A stretch of 64,000 nt of DNA from Microbacterium sp. APC 3901 (GTDB lineage: Bacteria > Actinomycetota > Actinomycetes > Actinomycetales > Microbacteriaceae). Numbering within the stretch: the stretch's first letter is position 1; each line of letters starts with the position of its first letter. The notes below the pieces were generated by a model that was not told the DNA's origin, did not search any database, and saw only the letters and a list, made by a program, of their open reading frames with translations. The stretch is from contig NZ_JASDCU010000008.1 of NCBI RefSeq assembly GCF_030407765.1, forward strand, positions 121,651-185,650, given 5' to 3'. This document shows positions 11,985 through 20,514 of this stretch, in pieces. Both the position numbers and the translations under genes were made by a program.

Positions 11985-13498
11985 GCGACATCATCCGGAT
12001 GACCGCAGCCGAGCTTGCGGACAAGCTCACCAGTCGTGAGATCTCCAGCGTCGAGGCCACGCGTGCGCACCTCGATCGCATCGCCGCCGTGGACGGCGAT
12101 GTGCACGCGTTCCTGCACGTGAACGAGGGCGCGCTCGACGCCGCAGCGGCCGTCGACGCCAGGCGGGCGGCGGGCGAGCAGCTCGGTCCCATCGCCGGTG
12201 TCCCGCTCGCCATCAAGGACGTGCTGGTCACGACCGACCAGCCGACCACCAGCGGTTCGCGGATTCTCGAGGGCTACCGCTCGCCGTATGACGCGACCGT
12301 CGTCGCGCGCTCGCGCGCTGCGGGGCTCATCCCGCTCGGCAAGACGAACATGGATGAGTTCGCCATGGGGTCGTCCACCGAGCACTCCGCCTACGGCCCC
12401 ACCCGCAACCCGTGGGACCTCGATCGGATTCCCGGAGGCTCCGGCGGTGGGTCGGCTGCGGCTGTCGCCGCGTTCGAGGCTCCGCTGGCGCTCGGCTCAG
12501 ACACCGGCGGGTCCATCCGTCAGCCCGCGCACGTGACCGGCACCGTGGGCGTGAAGCCCACCTATGGCGGTGTCAGCCGCTACGGCGCCATCGCACTCGC
12601 CTCCAGCCTCGATCAGGTCGGACCCGTGACGCGCACCGTGCTCGACGCAGGCCTGCTGCACGACGCGATCGGCGGTCACGACCCGAAGGACTCGACGTCG
12701 CTGCGCGACGAGTGGCCCTCGTTCGCGGATGCCGCCCGCGAGGGTGCACGCGGAGACGTGCTCAAGGGACTCAAGGTCGGCGTCATCCGGGAGCTGCCCG
12801 ACAGCGGCTTCCAGCCCGGCGTCGCCGAGTCGTTCCGCAGCGCTCTCGCGCTGATGGAGGCTCAGGGTGCCGAGATCGTCGAGATCGGCGCACCGCACTT
12901 CGAGTACGGCGTCGCTGCGTACTACCTGATCCTCCCCGCCGAGGCATCCAGCAACCTCGCGAAGTTCGATTCCGTGCGCTTCGGCATGCGAGTCACGCCT
13001 GACGGCAACCCCACGGTCGAGGACGTGATGTCCGCCACGCGCGATGCCGGTTTCGGCGACGAGGTCAAGCGACGGATCATCCTCGGCACCTATGCCCTGT
13101 CGGCCGGCTACTACGACGCCTACTACGGCAGCGCCCAGAAGGTCCGCACGCTCATTCAGCAGGACTTCGCGAACGCGTTCGCCGAGGTCGACATCATCGC
13201 GACTCCGTCGGCTCCGACGACCGCGTTCAAGATCGGCGAGAAGATCGACGATCCGCTGCAGATGTACCTCAACGACATCACGACGATCCCGGTGAACCTC
13301 GCCGGCGTCCCGGGGATCTCGATTCCCAGCGGCCTCGCGGCAGAGGACGGGCTGCCTGTCGGCATCCAGTTCATCGCCCCGGCCAGAGAGGACGCGCGAC
13401 TCTACAAGGTCGGCGCTGCGGTCGAGACGCTCCTCGTCGATTCGTGGGGAGCACCGCTCCTCACGCGTGCACCCCAGCTCGTGGGAGGGACCCGCTGA
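11981..13498 (+). CDS. gatA: Asp/Glu-tRNA amidotransferase subunit GatA
   Basis: Amidase subunit that releases ammonia from glutamine and delivers it to GatB. The 505-residue protein has the amidase signature: the catalytic lysine in GVPLAIKDV, the Gly/Ser-rich [12 protein letters not shown] with the cis-Ser, and [11 protein letters not shown] with the nucleophilic Ser and its partner. The length is normal. The GTG start at 11981 overlaps the end of gatC, and its stop overlaps the gatB ATG by one base, giving tight coupling in a three-gene operon. Confidence 0.96.
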   Translation: MSDIIRMTAAELADKLTSREISSVEATRAHLDRIAAVDGDVHAFLHVNEGALDAAAAVDARRAAGEQLGPIAGVPLAIKDVLVTTDQPTTSGSRILEGYRSPYDATVVARSRAAGLIPLGKTNMDEFAMGSSTEHSAYGPTRNPWDLDRIPGGSGGGSAAAVAAFEAPLALGSDTGGSIRQPAHVTGTVGVKPTYGGVSRYGAIALASSLDQVGPVTRTVLDAGLLHDAIGGHDPKDSTSLRDEWPSFADAAREGARGDVLKGLKVGVIRELPDSGFQPGVAESFRSALALMEAQGAEIVEIGAPHFEYGVAAYYLILPAEASSNLAKFDSVRFGMRVTPDGNPTVEDVMSATRDAGFGDEVKRRIILGTYALSAGYYDAYYGSAQKVRTLIQQDFANAFAEVDIIATPSAPTTAFKIGEKIDDPLQMYLNDITTIPVNLAGVPGISIPSGLAAEDGLPVGIQFIAPAREDARLYKVGAAVETLLVDSWGAPLLTRAPQLVGGTR

Positions 13499-15012
13499 TG
13501 GCCACCGCCAAGCTCATGGACTTCGACAAGGCGCTCGAGCTGTTCGAGCCCGTCCTCGGGTTCGAGGTGCACGTCGAGCTGAACACCAACACGAAGATGT
13601 TCTCCGACGCGCCGAACCCGGCGAACGAGGCCTATCACGCAGCCGAGCCGAACACGCTGATCGCACCGGTCGACCTCGGGCTGCCCGGATCGCTGCCCGT
13701 CGTGAACGAGACCGCGATCCGCTCGTCGATCAGTCTCGGTCTCGCACTCGGCTGCTCGATCGCCCCGTCGAGCCGCTTCGCGCGGAAGAACTACTTCTAC
13801 CCCGACCTCGGGAAGAACTACCAGATCTCGCAGTACGACGAGCCGATCGCGTTCGAGGGCGAGGTCGAGGTCGAGCTCGAAGACGGAACCATCGTGCAGA
13901 TCCCGATCGAGCGCGCGCACATGGAAGAGGACGCCGGAAAGCTCACCCACATGGGAGGTGCCACCGGACGCATCCAGGGCGCCGAGTACTCGCTCGTCGA
14001 CTACAACCGCGCAGGCGTCCCGCTCGTCGAGATCGTCACCAAGGTCATCTTCGGCACCGAGCACCGCGCTCCCGAGGTGGCCAAGGCATACGTCGCGACC
14101 ATCCGCGACATCGTGCGCAGTCTCGGTATCTCGGAAGCCCGCTTGGAGCGCGGCAACCTCCGATGCGATGCCAACATCTCGCTGCGCCCTCGCGGCCAGG
14201 AGAAGCTCGGCACGCGCACCGAGACGAAGAACGTCAACTCGATGCGCTCGGTCGAGCGCGCCGTGCGTTACGAGATCCAGCGGCAGGCGCAGATCCTCGC
14301 CGACGGCGGCACGATCACGCAGGAGACCCGGCACTGGCACGAGGACACAGGCACGACCTCGCCCGGTCGTCCCAAGTCGGATGCCGATGACTACCGGTAC
14401 TTCCCCGAGCCCGATCTGCTCCCCGTGGAGCCTGCTGCCGAGCTGATCGAAGAGCTCCGGGCGCAGCTTCCCGAACAGCCTGTGGCTCGGCGCCGCCGCC
14501 TGATGGCCGAGTGGGGGTTCACCGACCTGGAGTTCCAGGACGTGCGGAACGGTGGACTCCTGGAGGTCGTCGAGGCGACGATCGCAGCCGGGGCGACCCC
14601 TGCCACTGCACGCAAATGGTGGACGGGTGAGATCAGTCGCCTCGCGAACACGCAGGAGAAGGATGCCACCGAGCTGATCTCCCCTGAGAACGTGGCGGCG
14701 CTGCAGAAGCTCGTCGACGCCGGGACACTCACCGACAAGCTGGCTCGCCAGGTGCTCGAGGGAGTCATCGCCGGCGAGGGAACGCCGCAGGAGGTCGTGG
14801 ACACCCGCGGACTCGCCGTCGTCTCGGATGATGGCGCACTGATCGCCGCTATCGACGACGCGCTCGCGGCTCAGCCGGACGTGCTCGCCAAGATCAAGGA
14901 CGGCAAGGTCCAAGCGGCCGGAGCCGTGATCGGCGCGGTGATGAAGGCGATGAAGGGCCAGGCGGACGCAGCTCGAGTCCGCGAACTCGTCCTCGAGCGC
15001 GCTGCGAAGTGA
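13498..15012 (+). CDS. gatB: Asp/Glu-tRNA amidotransferase subunit GatB
   Basis: Kinase-like subunit that binds the mischarged tRNA and carries out amide transfer. The protein is 504 residues from the ATG at 13498. I prefer that start to upstream ATGs because it overlaps the gatA stop (TGATG) and gives the usual N-terminus running into [12 protein letters not shown]. Other landmarks are the [18 protein letters not shown] region, [19 protein letters not shown], the [14 protein letters not shown] segment, and a C-terminal YqeY-like tail domain from about residue 350. A hairpin terminator follows. Confidence 0.96.
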   Translation: MATAKLMDFDKALELFEPVLGFEVHVELNTNTKMFSDAPNPANEAYHAAEPNTLIAPVDLGLPGSLPVVNETAIRSSISLGLALGCSIAPSSRFARKNYFYPDLGKNYQISQYDEPIAFEGEVEVELEDGTIVQIPIERAHMEEDAGKLTHMGGATGRIQGAEYSLVDYNRAGVPLVEIVTKVIFGTEHRAPEVAKAYVATIRDIVRSLGISEARLERGNLRCDANISLRPRGQEKLGTRTETKNVNSMRSVERAVRYEIQRQAQILADGGTITQETRHWHEDTGTTSPGRPKSDADDYRYFPEPDLLPVEPAAELIEELRAQLPEQPVARRRRLMAEWGFTDLEFQDVRNGGLLEVVEATIAAGATPATARKWWTGEISRLANTQEKDATELISPENVAALQKLVDAGTLTDKLARQVLEGVIAGEGTPQEVVDTRGLAVVSDDGALIAAIDDALAAQPDVLAKIKDGKVQAAGAVIGAVMKAMKGQADAARVRELVLERAAK

Positions 15013-15017
15013 CAGGA

Positions 15018-15049
15018 TCCCCCGGACCCCATGTCTGAGGTCCGGGGGA
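15018..15049 (+). terminator. Hairpin terminator after gatB
   Basis: An 11-base perfect inverted repeat (TCCCCCGGACC / GGTCCGGGGGA) with a 10-base loop starts six bases after the gatB stop. There is no U-tract, as is common in actinobacteria. Confidence 0.7.
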
Positions 15050-15059
15050 GAATGGTCTC

Positions 15060-16316
15060 ATGGGACACGGTGACGGCAGAGGGCGCATCGTGTCGTCTGC
15101 CGATGCCGACGACACCGGCGCGAGCATCCTGCACGTCGACATGGACGCGTTCTATGCGGCGGTCGAGGTCCTCGACGATCCGAGCCTTCGCGGCCTCCCT
15201 CTGATCATCGGGTCACCCGATGGTCGATCGGTGGTCTCCAGCGCCTCCTATGAGGCGCGTCGCTACGGCGTGCGTGCGGCGATGCCGGTGTCGCAGGCGC
15301 TGCGCCTCTGCCCTTCGGCCCGCATCGTTCCTCCGCACTTCCATCGCTATCAGGCGGTCTCGCGTCAGGTGATGGCGATCTTCGAGTCCTTCACCCCACT
15401 GGTCGAGCCGCTGTCGGTCGACGAGGCTTTTCTCGACGTCCGCGGTGTCCGGCGGCTCTGGGGCAGTCCTGCGCGTATCGCGCAACTCGTTCGCGAGCGG
15501 GTGCAGGACGAAGTGGGCATCACGTGCAGCGTCGGAGTCGCGGCCACGAAGCATGTGGCGAAGATGGCCTCGACCGTCTCGAAGCCCGATGGCATGCTCA
15601 TCGTCGCGGCCGCCGACACTCAAGACTTCCTCGATCCGCGCCCGGTGCGCTCTATGTGGGGCGTGGGGCCGAAGGCAGCCGAAGCACTGGAGGCGCGCGG
15701 AATCCGCACGGTGCGCGACATCCGCACCTCGTCTCAGGCGATGCTCGACCGTGCCGTCGGACCGGCCCTGAGCGCGCGTCTCGCAGAACTCGCGCGGGGG
15801 GAGGACCCGCGCTCGGTCGAGACGGAGCGTGTCGAGAAGAGCATCGGGCATGAGGAGACGTTCGACACCGACATCTCGGACCGATCTCTTCTGAGGGCAG
15901 AGCTCCTGCGCCTGGCCGACCGCGTCGCAGCACGCCTGCGAAAAGCCGAATGGGAGACGGCGACGGTCGCGATCAAGATCAGGTTCGACGACTTCCGCAC
16001 CATCAGTCGATCGCAGACGCTCTCCGAGCCCACCGCGGTCGGCCAGCGCATCGGCGAGGCTGCCCAGGCGCTCTTCGACCAGATCGAACGACGGGATCCC
16101 GTGCGTCTGGTCGGAGTGCGCGCTGAGAAGCTTCGGCCGGCCGGAGGCGGTGGTTTCGGCCTCTGGGATGACGACGAGGACTGGCGGCGGGTCGAGGGTG
16201 CGGTCGACGACGCCGTCGCACGATTCGGCACGGCCACGATCAGCCGCGCGCGCCACATCGGTCGCAGCGACGGGCGTGGTGCCGCACAGCATCCCCGGGC
16301 TCACGGACTGGATTGA
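15060..16316 (+). CDS. dinB: DNA polymerase IV (Y family)
   Basis: Error-prone translesion polymerase. The 418-residue protein has the first metal-binding motif LHVDMDAFYAAVE (Asp27, Asp29), SYEARRYGVRAAMP, the second acidic motif SVDEAFLDV near 119-127, the thumb HhH region around WGVGPKAAEALEARG, and a little-finger domain. No clear beta-clamp peptide is visible at the C-terminus. The start is ATG 15060; GTG 15090 is an in-frame alternative, because polymerase homology begins only about 20 residues in. It sits downstream of gatB behind a terminator, so it is probably transcribed separately. Confidence 0.94.
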   Translation: MGHGDGRGRIVSSADADDTGASILHVDMDAFYAAVEVLDDPSLRGLPLIIGSPDGRSVVSSASYEARRYGVRAAMPVSQALRLCPSARIVPPHFHRYQAVSRQVMAIFESFTPLVEPLSVDEAFLDVRGVRRLWGSPARIAQLVRERVQDEVGITCSVGVAATKHVAKMASTVSKPDGMLIVAAADTQDFLDPRPVRSMWGVGPKAAEALEARGIRTVRDIRTSSQAMLDRAVGPALSARLAELARGEDPRSVETERVEKSIGHEETFDTDISDRSLLRAELLRLADRVAARLRKAEWETATVAIKIRFDDFRTISRSQTLSEPTAVGQRIGEAAQALFDQIERRDPVRLVGVRAEKLRPAGGGGFGLWDDDEDWRRVEGAVDDAVARFGTATISRARHIGRSDGRGAAQHPRAHGLD

Positions 16317-16341
16317 CCCTTCTCGCGATCGATTCCTGGGC

Positions 16342-16347
16342 TAGCGT
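16342..16347 (+). promoter_or_regulatory. -10 box TAGCGT of the GerW-like gene, leaderless
   Basis: TAGCGT followed after six bases by the ATG at 16354. Confidence 0.45.
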
Positions 16348-16353
16348 GGAGCC

Positions 16354-16671
16354 ATGCCCAACATTGCATTGGAACTCGGAAAGCAGGCCGCCTCGTTCGG
16401 CGTGAAGAGCGCGTACGGCGAGCCGCAGGATGTCGACGGCGTGAGCATCACTCCGGTGGCGTTCACCTACTCAGGATTCGGCGGAGGAAGCGGTGACGGC
16501 GCCGAGGGCGGCGGCGGAGGCGGCGTGTCGGTGCCGGTCGGCGTCTACGTACGCCGTGAGGAGGGACTCCGCTTCGAGCCCAACATCGTGATGCTGCTCG
16601 TCGTCGCGGTACCGTTCGTCTGGGTGACCGGACGCGCGTTCTCTCGCATCATCCGTGCCCTCAAGAAGTGA
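16354..16671 (+). CDS. GerW/YtfJ-like small protein with C-terminal membrane helix
   Basis: A 105-residue protein. The centre has the Gly-rich core typical of the GerW (YtfJ) family: TPVAFTYSGFGGGSG followed by a run of glycines and VSVPVGVYVRREEG. Bacillus members are linked to spore germination; this organism group is not known to sporulate, so the name only marks the fold. Unlike short soluble members it ends with a hydrophobic segment at about residues 77-97 (NIVMLLVVAVPFVWVTG) followed by a basic tail, which predicts a single C-terminal anchor with the Gly-rich part outside the membrane core. It overlaps the next gene by 17 bases. Confidence 0.75.
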   Translation: MPNIALELGKQAASFGVKSAYGEPQDVDGVSITPVAFTYSGFGGGSGDGAEGGGGGGVSVPVGVYVRREEGLRFEPNIVMLLVVAVPFVWVTGRAFSRIIRALKK

Positions 16672-17236
16672 CGACCCGGTCGCTGTCGCCCTCGAGCGTG
16701 CCGCGACTCTGATCGTCGACGACATCCACACGCTCGCGGCGGCGAACCCTGTCGTCCTGATCGACGGCCGCAGCGGGGCGGGGAAGACGACTCTCGCACG
16801 TATGCTCGTCGCGCGCTGGCCGATCGCTGGTCGGGTGCAGCTCGTCGCTCTGGACTCGATCTACCCCGGGTGGGACGGGCTCCGAGAAGGATCGGAGCGT
16901 GCACTGGACGGTATCCTCCGCCCGCACGGCCGAGGGTATCTCGGCGAATGGCGACGATGGGACTGGGAGAGCGGTGCGGAGGCCGAGACTCATGCAGTGG
17001 ACCCTGCTCTCGGGGTTCTCCTCGAGGGGAGTGGGATCCTCACGCCTGCAACCGCTGCGATCGCGGATGTCCGCGTCTGGATCGAGTCCGCCGAGGCCGG
17101 TCGCAAGGCGCGAGCGCTGGCGCGCGACGGAGACACGTATCGCCCTCACTGGGAACGCTGGGCTCAGCAGGAGGACGATCACATCGTGCGCGATGATCCC
17201 CGCGCACTCGCGACCCGGATCATCGAGGTGCCGTAG
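16655..17236 (+). CDS. P-loop NTP-binding protein (uridine-kinase-like)
   Basis: A 193-residue protein with a Walker A motif DGRSGAGKTTLARML at about residues 37-51, then LDSIYPGWDG, which resembles the substrate-binding part of small nucleoside or uridine kinase-like ATPases, and a mid-protein acidic segment LLEGSGILTP. No second well-defined catalytic motif is visible, so the substrate is unknown. The GTG at 16655 lies inside the end of the preceding gene, in another frame; no later in-frame start leaves room for the N-terminal helix. It converges on the DUF2017 gene with a three-base gap. Confidence 0.75.
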   Translation: MPSRSDDPVAVALERAATLIVDDIHTLAAANPVVLIDGRSGAGKTTLARMLVARWPIAGRVQLVALDSIYPGWDGLREGSERALDGILRPHGRGYLGEWRRWDWESGAEAETHAVDPALGVLLEGSGILTPATAAIADVRVWIESAEAGRKARALARDGDTYRPHWERWAQQEDDHIVRDDPRALATRIIEVP

Positions 17237-17238
17237 TT

Positions 17239-17730
17239 CTACAGAAGTTCGTCGGCCGCGTCGATGATGAGTTCGAGACGGTATCCGAGCCAGTCGTAGA
17301 CTCCGAACCTCGGGTCATCGGGATCATGGTCATCATCGTTCTCGATACCGAGTCGGTCGGCGATGACGAGACGAAGCGCGGTGAGCGTGCGCATCCAGGA
17401 GTCGACGTCCGACGGGGGTATGTCGAGGTCGTGTTCCGTGAACGCGGCGCTCTGCGACATCTCGCCGAGGTCACCGCGCATGCCTACGAGCGCGGAGCGG
17501 ACGATATCGGCGTCCAGCGCGCGTCGATCGAGCAGGTCATCTCTCGTCGCGTCGCGGAAGGCGCGGGACGAATCCTCATCTGCGGGGTAGGGATCGGGAA
17601 CCAGCCGGGCGACCGCGGGGTCGTCGATGTCACGGTGCGCTCCGACGAGTTCGCGGAAATCGTCGACCAGTTGAGCGAGCTGTGCGCCCTCGACCCGAGC
17701 CATGCGGATCCGCACCATCGACTCGCTCAT
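17239..17730 (-). CDS. DUF2017 family protein, clpS-linked
   Basis: A 163-residue protein of the DUF2017 family, which in actinobacteria almost always follows clpS. I place the start at ATG 17730 because it overlaps the clpS stop by four bases and begins MSESMVRIRM; an internal ATG at 17718 is possible. The body is acidic and helical, ending YDWLGYRLELIIDAADELL. The function is unknown; the strict linkage suggests a role around the ClpS adaptor or Clp protease. Longer reading frames extending through clpS are not genuine. Confidence 0.85.
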   Translation of the reverse strand: MSESMVRIRMARVEGAQLAQLVDDFRELVGAHRDIDDPAVARLVPDPYPADEDSSRAFRDATRDDLLDRRALDADIVRSALVGMRGDLGEMSQSAAFTEHDLDIPPSDVDSWMRTLTALRLVIADRLGIENDDDHDPDDPRFGVYDWLGYRLELIIDAADELL

Positions 17731-18020
17731 CTCGCAGCCTTCCGCACGGTGGCCCACAGTCCGTAGTCGTGCATCGCCTGGGCGTGCACCTCCATCGTCT
17801 CGCGCGGCCCCGTCGCCACGATCGCCTGCCCGTCGTGGTGGACCTGGCGCATGAGCATGGTCGCGCGCTCCAGGGAGTAGCCGAAGTATGTGCGGAACAC
17901 TCGCACGACATAGCTCATCAGGTTGACAGGGTCGTTCCACACGACGACCTCCCATGGTTCGAGCGGAGCCGCCGAGAGCTCGACGAGTTCTTCCACATCG
18001 GGCGTCGCGAGAGGACTCAT
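17727..18020 (-). CDS. clpS: ATP-dependent Clp protease adaptor ClpS
   Basis: Adaptor that delivers N-degron substrates to the Clp protease. The 97-residue protein carries the diagnostic VVVWNDPVNLMSYVVRVF core, with the hydrophobic N-degron pocket, and the helix LERATMLMRQVHHDG. The N-terminal tail before the core is short, as is usual. The start is ATG 18020, which overlaps the stop of the upstream zincin gene by four bases. The stop overlaps DUF2017, forming a tight three-gene unit. Confidence 0.95.
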   Translation of the reverse strand: MSPLATPDVEELVELSAAPLEPWEVVVWNDPVNLMSYVVRVFRTYFGYSLERATMLMRQVHHDGQAIVATGPRETMEVHAQAMHDYGLWATVRKAAR

Positions 18021-18364
18021 GCCCACCCCAACGTGTGGAGCTGCTCGTCGTCGATGCCGTAGAAGTGCGCGATCTCGTGCACCAGGGTCGTGTGGATCTC
18101 GTCGCGCAGCTCGTCCTCCGTCTCGCATGCAGCCAGGTGAGGCTCACGGTAGACGACGATTCGGTCGGGGAGCTCGCCGGAGCCGTACTGCGTGCGTTCG
18201 GTCAGCGCCAGTCCGTCGTAGAGCCCGAGCAGGTCGAGGCTTCCGTCTTCAGGGCGATCCTCGACGACGAACACCACGTTCTCCAGCCCCTCGACCATCT
18301 CATCGGGCAGCCGATCGAGCTCGTCGATCACGAGCTCTTCGAAGTCCGTCGCATCCATTTCCAT
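18017..18364 (-). CDS. Small zincin-like metallopeptidase family protein
   Basis: A 115-residue protein with HEIAHFYGID at residues 96-105, the HExxH zinc motif with a following Asp that could be the third ligand. This is the Zincin_1/DUF1025 family, often found beside clpS in actinobacteria. The acidic N-terminal half contains RIVVYREPH, typical of the family. There is no signal peptide, so it is predicted cytoplasmic. ATG 18364 follows TAGGCT by seven bases. The substrate is unknown; its first position in the clpS operon hints at a protein-turnover role. Confidence 0.85.
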   Translation of the reverse strand: MEMDATDFEELVIDELDRLPDEMVEGLENVVFVVEDRPEDGSLDLLGLYDGLALTERTQYGSGELPDRIVVYREPHLAACETEDELRDEIHTTLVHEIAHFYGIDDEQLHTLGWA

Positions 18365-18371
18365 CAGGTCC

Positions 18372-18377
18372 AGCCTA
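18372..18377 (-). promoter_or_regulatory. -10 box TAGGCT of the zincin-clpS-DUF2017 operon
   Basis: TAGGCT followed after seven bases by the ATG at 18364; the predicted transcript is leaderless. Confidence 0.5.
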
Positions 18378-18400
18378 TTGCCGGGTGGGGGAGGGTTGCC

Positions 18401-19030
18401 TCAGTGCAGGAAGACGAGGAGACCGGCGACGGCGATGAAGAGGAATCCGAAGACGCTGTTCAGAATCCGCTGTCCGCGCGCCGATCGCGTGAGCCGGCGG
18501 AACGGTCGGGCCGCCGTCGCGAAGAATCCCCACATCACCATGATGTCGACGATGAGGACCGTGCCGATGAGAGTGAGGTACTGGGGGAGCTGGGGTTCAT
18601 CCAGCCGGATGAACTGCGGGATGAACGCGAGAAAGAACACGATTGCCTTCGGGTTGAGGAGGTTCACCCAGAATCCCCGTCTGATCATCGACCAGTGGTC
18701 TTCGCGAAGGTCGATGGTCGGCCCGTCGTCATCAGCGGGGAGCTTCGGTCTGGTGAGGATCAGACGTATCCCGAGGAAGATCAGGTACGCCGCACCGGCG
18801 TATCTGATCACGTTGAACAGCACCTCTGACTGCGACACGACGAGTCCCACGCCCGCCGCGACGATGACCACGTGCACGATGAGAGCGAGCTGCTGTCCGA
18901 GGATTCCCCAGATAGAGCGCCGCCAGCCCTGGCTCAGGGCATTCGACATCGTGTTGATGGCGCCGGCTCCCGGCGTGAAGCTGATCACCACGCAGGCGGT
19001 CAGAAGCGAGAACCACACTGCGAGCGACAC
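18401..19030 (-). CDS. LysE family exporter
   Basis: Inner-membrane exporter of amino acids or related metabolites. The 209-residue protein has the family signature FTPGAGAINTMSNAL near residues 18-32, GAAYLIFLGIRL, and a mid-protein NLLNPKAIVFFLAFIPQF, with about six hydrophobic segments. The substrate cannot be told. The GTG start at 19030 follows TAGGAT by six bases. It is transcribed toward the zincin-clpS unit; the gap of 36 bases and the separate -10 box of that operon suggest independent expression. Confidence 0.9.
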   Translation of the reverse strand: MSLAVWFSLLTACVVISFTPGAGAINTMSNALSQGWRRSIWGILGQQLALIVHVVIVAAGVGLVVSQSEVLFNVIRYAGAAYLIFLGIRLILTRPKLPADDDGPTIDLREDHWSMIRRGFWVNLLNPKAIVFFLAFIPQFIRLDEPQLPQYLTLIGTVLIVDIMVMWGFFATAARPFRRLTRSARGQRILNSVFGFLFIAVAGLLVFLH

Positions 19031-19036
19031 TCCGCA

Positions 19037-19042
19037 ATCCTA
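19037..19042 (-). promoter_or_regulatory. -10 box TAGGAT of the lysE-family gene, leaderless
   Basis: TAGGAT followed after six bases (TGCGGA) by the GTG start. Confidence 0.55.
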
Positions 19043-19105
19043 TGGGTGGCTCACCGTGCCTCGATCACCTGCGTAGGGGTGAGTGCGCGAAACGGTCGTG
19101 AATCA

Positions 19106-19139
19106 GAGAAGGTCCGAGTCTCTCGACTCGGACCTTCTC
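19106..19139 (-). terminator. Hairpin terminator after tRNA-His
   Basis: A 15-base perfect inverted repeat (GAGAAGGTCCGAGTC and its complement) with a four-base loop begins four bases beyond the CCA end of tRNA-His. It probably ends the orn-tRNA-His transcript. Confidence 0.8.
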
Positions 19140-19143
19140 CGTG

Positions 19144-19220
19144 TGGGGTGAGTAACGGGACTCGAACCCGCGACATCCGGCACCACAAGCCAGCGCTCTA
19201 CCAGCTGAGCTATACCCACC
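19144..19220 (-). tRNA. tRNA-His (anticodon GTG)
   Basis: The cloverleaf folds with acceptor GTGGGTA/TACTCAC, D-arm around AGCTCAGCTGGTAGAGC, anticodon loop TTGTGGT, and T-arm around GGGTTCGAGTCCC. An extra encoded G at 19220 supplies the G-1 required by histidyl-tRNA synthetase, opposite C73. CCA is encoded at 19146-19144. It lies 35 bases after orn on the same strand. Confidence 0.97.
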
Positions 19221-19255
19221 ATGTGCCGATCATGATCGGCAACCAGACGAGTCTA

Positions 19256-19882
19256 TTACATGTTCGGAGTGAACTCTGACACGGTGCGTGCGGCGATGTC
19301 GCGAGCATCGTCGCTCGAGGGCCCGGGCTCGTCGACGAAGACCGCCTCGCGGTAGTACCGCAGCTCGCGGATGGACTCGAGAATGTCTGCGAGAGCGCGG
19401 TGTCCACCGTCTTTCGCGGGTGCCTGGAAGAAGACGCGGGGGTACCACCGCCGGGACAGCTCTTTGATGCTCGAGACGTCGACGTTGCGGTAGTGGAGCC
19501 ACTGGTCGACCTGGCTCATGTACTTGGCCAGGAACATCCGGTCTGTGCCGATCGTGTTGCCGGCGAGTGGAGCCTTGCGTTCGACCGGGGCAAACCGCTT
19601 GATGTAGGCGAGGGTCTGCGCTTCGGCCTCGGCCAGTGACACCCCATGAGGGATCTCGGTGATGAGCCCTGAGGTCTCGTGCATCTTCGTCACGAAGTCG
19701 TTCATGTTCTCAAGGGCTGCACTGCTCGGACGAATGACTATCTGGAAGCCAGGGTCGACCGGACGGAGCTCGAAATCAGTGACGACGACGGCGATCTCGA
19801 TGAGCTCATCGACGGCCAGATCGAGTCCGGTCATCTCGCAATCGATCCAGACGAGGCGGTCGTTTTCTGAGGCAGATACCAT
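19256..19882 (-). CDS. orn: Oligoribonuclease
   Basis: DEDDh 3'-5' exonuclease that degrades di- and short oligoribonucleotides, including linear cyclic-di-GMP products. The 208-residue protein shows WIDCEMTG (Asp14, Glu16), IGTDRMF (Asp114), and GGHRALADI (His161, Asp166), the complete catalytic set. ATG 19882 follows TAGGAT by six bases. tRNA-His lies directly downstream and probably shares the transcript, with the hairpin at 19106-19139 as its end. Confidence 0.96.
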   Translation of the reverse strand: MVSASENDRLVWIDCEMTGLDLAVDELIEIAVVVTDFELRPVDPGFQIVIRPSSAALENMNDFVTKMHETSGLITEIPHGVSLAEAEAQTLAYIKRFAPVERKAPLAGNTIGTDRMFLAKYMSQVDQWLHYRNVDVSSIKELSRRWYPRVFFQAPAKDGGHRALADILESIRELRYYREAVFVDEPGPSSDDARDIAARTVSEFTPNM

Positions 19883-19888
19883 TTCGCC

Positions 19889-19894
19889 ATCCTA
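19889..19894 (-). promoter_or_regulatory. -10 box TAGGAT of orn, leaderless
   Basis: TAGGAT followed after six bases (GGCGAA) by the orn ATG. Confidence 0.55.
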
Positions 19895-19941
19895 TCGACG
19901 GGTCTGACATCCGAGTCGGGCGCGGTACGGTAGATCTGTGC

Positions 19942-20017
19942 GCCTCCGTAGCTCAGGGGATAGAGCAGGAGCCTTCTAATCTCTTGGTCGCAGGTTCGAA
20001 TCCTGCCGGGGGCACCA
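19942..20017 (+). tRNA. tRNA-Arg (anticodon TCT)
   Basis: Acceptor GCCTCCG pairs with CGGGGGC. The D-arm is GCTC/GAGC, the anticodon loop CTTCTAA gives TCT, and the T-arm is GCAGG-TTCGAAT-CCTGC. Discriminator A is at 20014 and CCA is encoded at 20015-20017. The anticodon stem has one C-T mismatch next to the loop (31/39) as I fold it. No integrated element or duplicated 3' end is visible downstream. Confidence 0.94.
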
Positions 20018-20039
20018 TCACCTGAACCGGCCAGCGAAC

Positions 20040-20309
20040 TCACCCGTTGCGCAGCGCGGCGACCGCATCGTCCGCGCTCCAGAAGTCGCCGACGAGTCGG
20101 AACGACGCAGTTGCGAGGTGCAGGCGCTCTGCCCGGTAGCGAACCCCGAGTGGATCCGGGACGAGGCGCAGGTGCCCGAGGACTCTCGCTCTCGCGTCTT
20201 GAACCCGCCACAGGTGGGCGGACGCGCGGACGAGGTGCTCCTTCTTGGTCGACAGCTGCGGTGTCGCGTAGGGAACCTCGGGCGTGGACATGATCATGGT
20301 GGCAGACAT
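20040..20309 (-). CDS. Small hypothetical protein
   Basis: An 89-residue protein I do not recognise. The start at ATG 20309 is chosen because AAAGGAG lies five bases before it; an ATG 15 bases upstream would place that ribosome binding site inside the coding sequence. The N-terminus is Thr/Pro/Ser-rich. The middle is basic (HLVRASAHLWRVQDARARVL), and the end ADDAVAALRNG looks helical. The body (RLVPDPLGVRYRAERLHLA) could be a small DNA- or RNA-associated fold, but that is speculative. It is convergent with tRNA-Arg and divergent from ssb. Confidence 0.7.
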   Translation of the reverse strand: MSATMIMSTPEVPYATPQLSTKKEHLVRASAHLWRVQDARARVLGHLRLVPDPLGVRYRAERLHLATASFRLVGDFWSADDAVAALRNG

Positions 20310-20314
20310 CGAAT

Positions 20315-20321
20315 CTCCTTT
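20315..20321 (-). promoter_or_regulatory. Ribosome binding site AAAGGAG deciding the start at 20309
   Basis: AAAGGAG ends five bases before ATG 20309 and overlaps the alternative ATG at 20324, which argues against the longer form. Confidence 0.65.
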
Positions 20322-20514
20322 CATGGTTCGAACGTATGACCGACCACCGACATTGCGCGCCTGGGGCGAGGACCACCCCCGACGCAGTCCTCCTCCACAA
20401 AAGGACGCCGATCCGAGTTGCTCACGATGCCCGTGTTACCGGCATCGGCGAGGGGTCGACAGGGCGCACTCTGAGGTGATCCGGACGCACGCTCCGGGCA
20501 CAGAGGAGAGAAAC

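Noticed and set aside
13444..13497. Longer gatB reading starting 54 bases upstream
   Set aside because: It lies inside gatA. ATG 13498 overlaps the gatA stop and gives the family N-terminus.
17731..18147. Long N-terminal extension of the DUF2017 reading frame
   Set aside because: The extension lies within clpS and the zincin gene in another frame, and the family starts near the ATG at 17730.
19942..20320. tRNA-Arg as a possible integration site
   Set aside because: No integrase gene, no duplicate of the tRNA 3' end and no change in base composition downstream.
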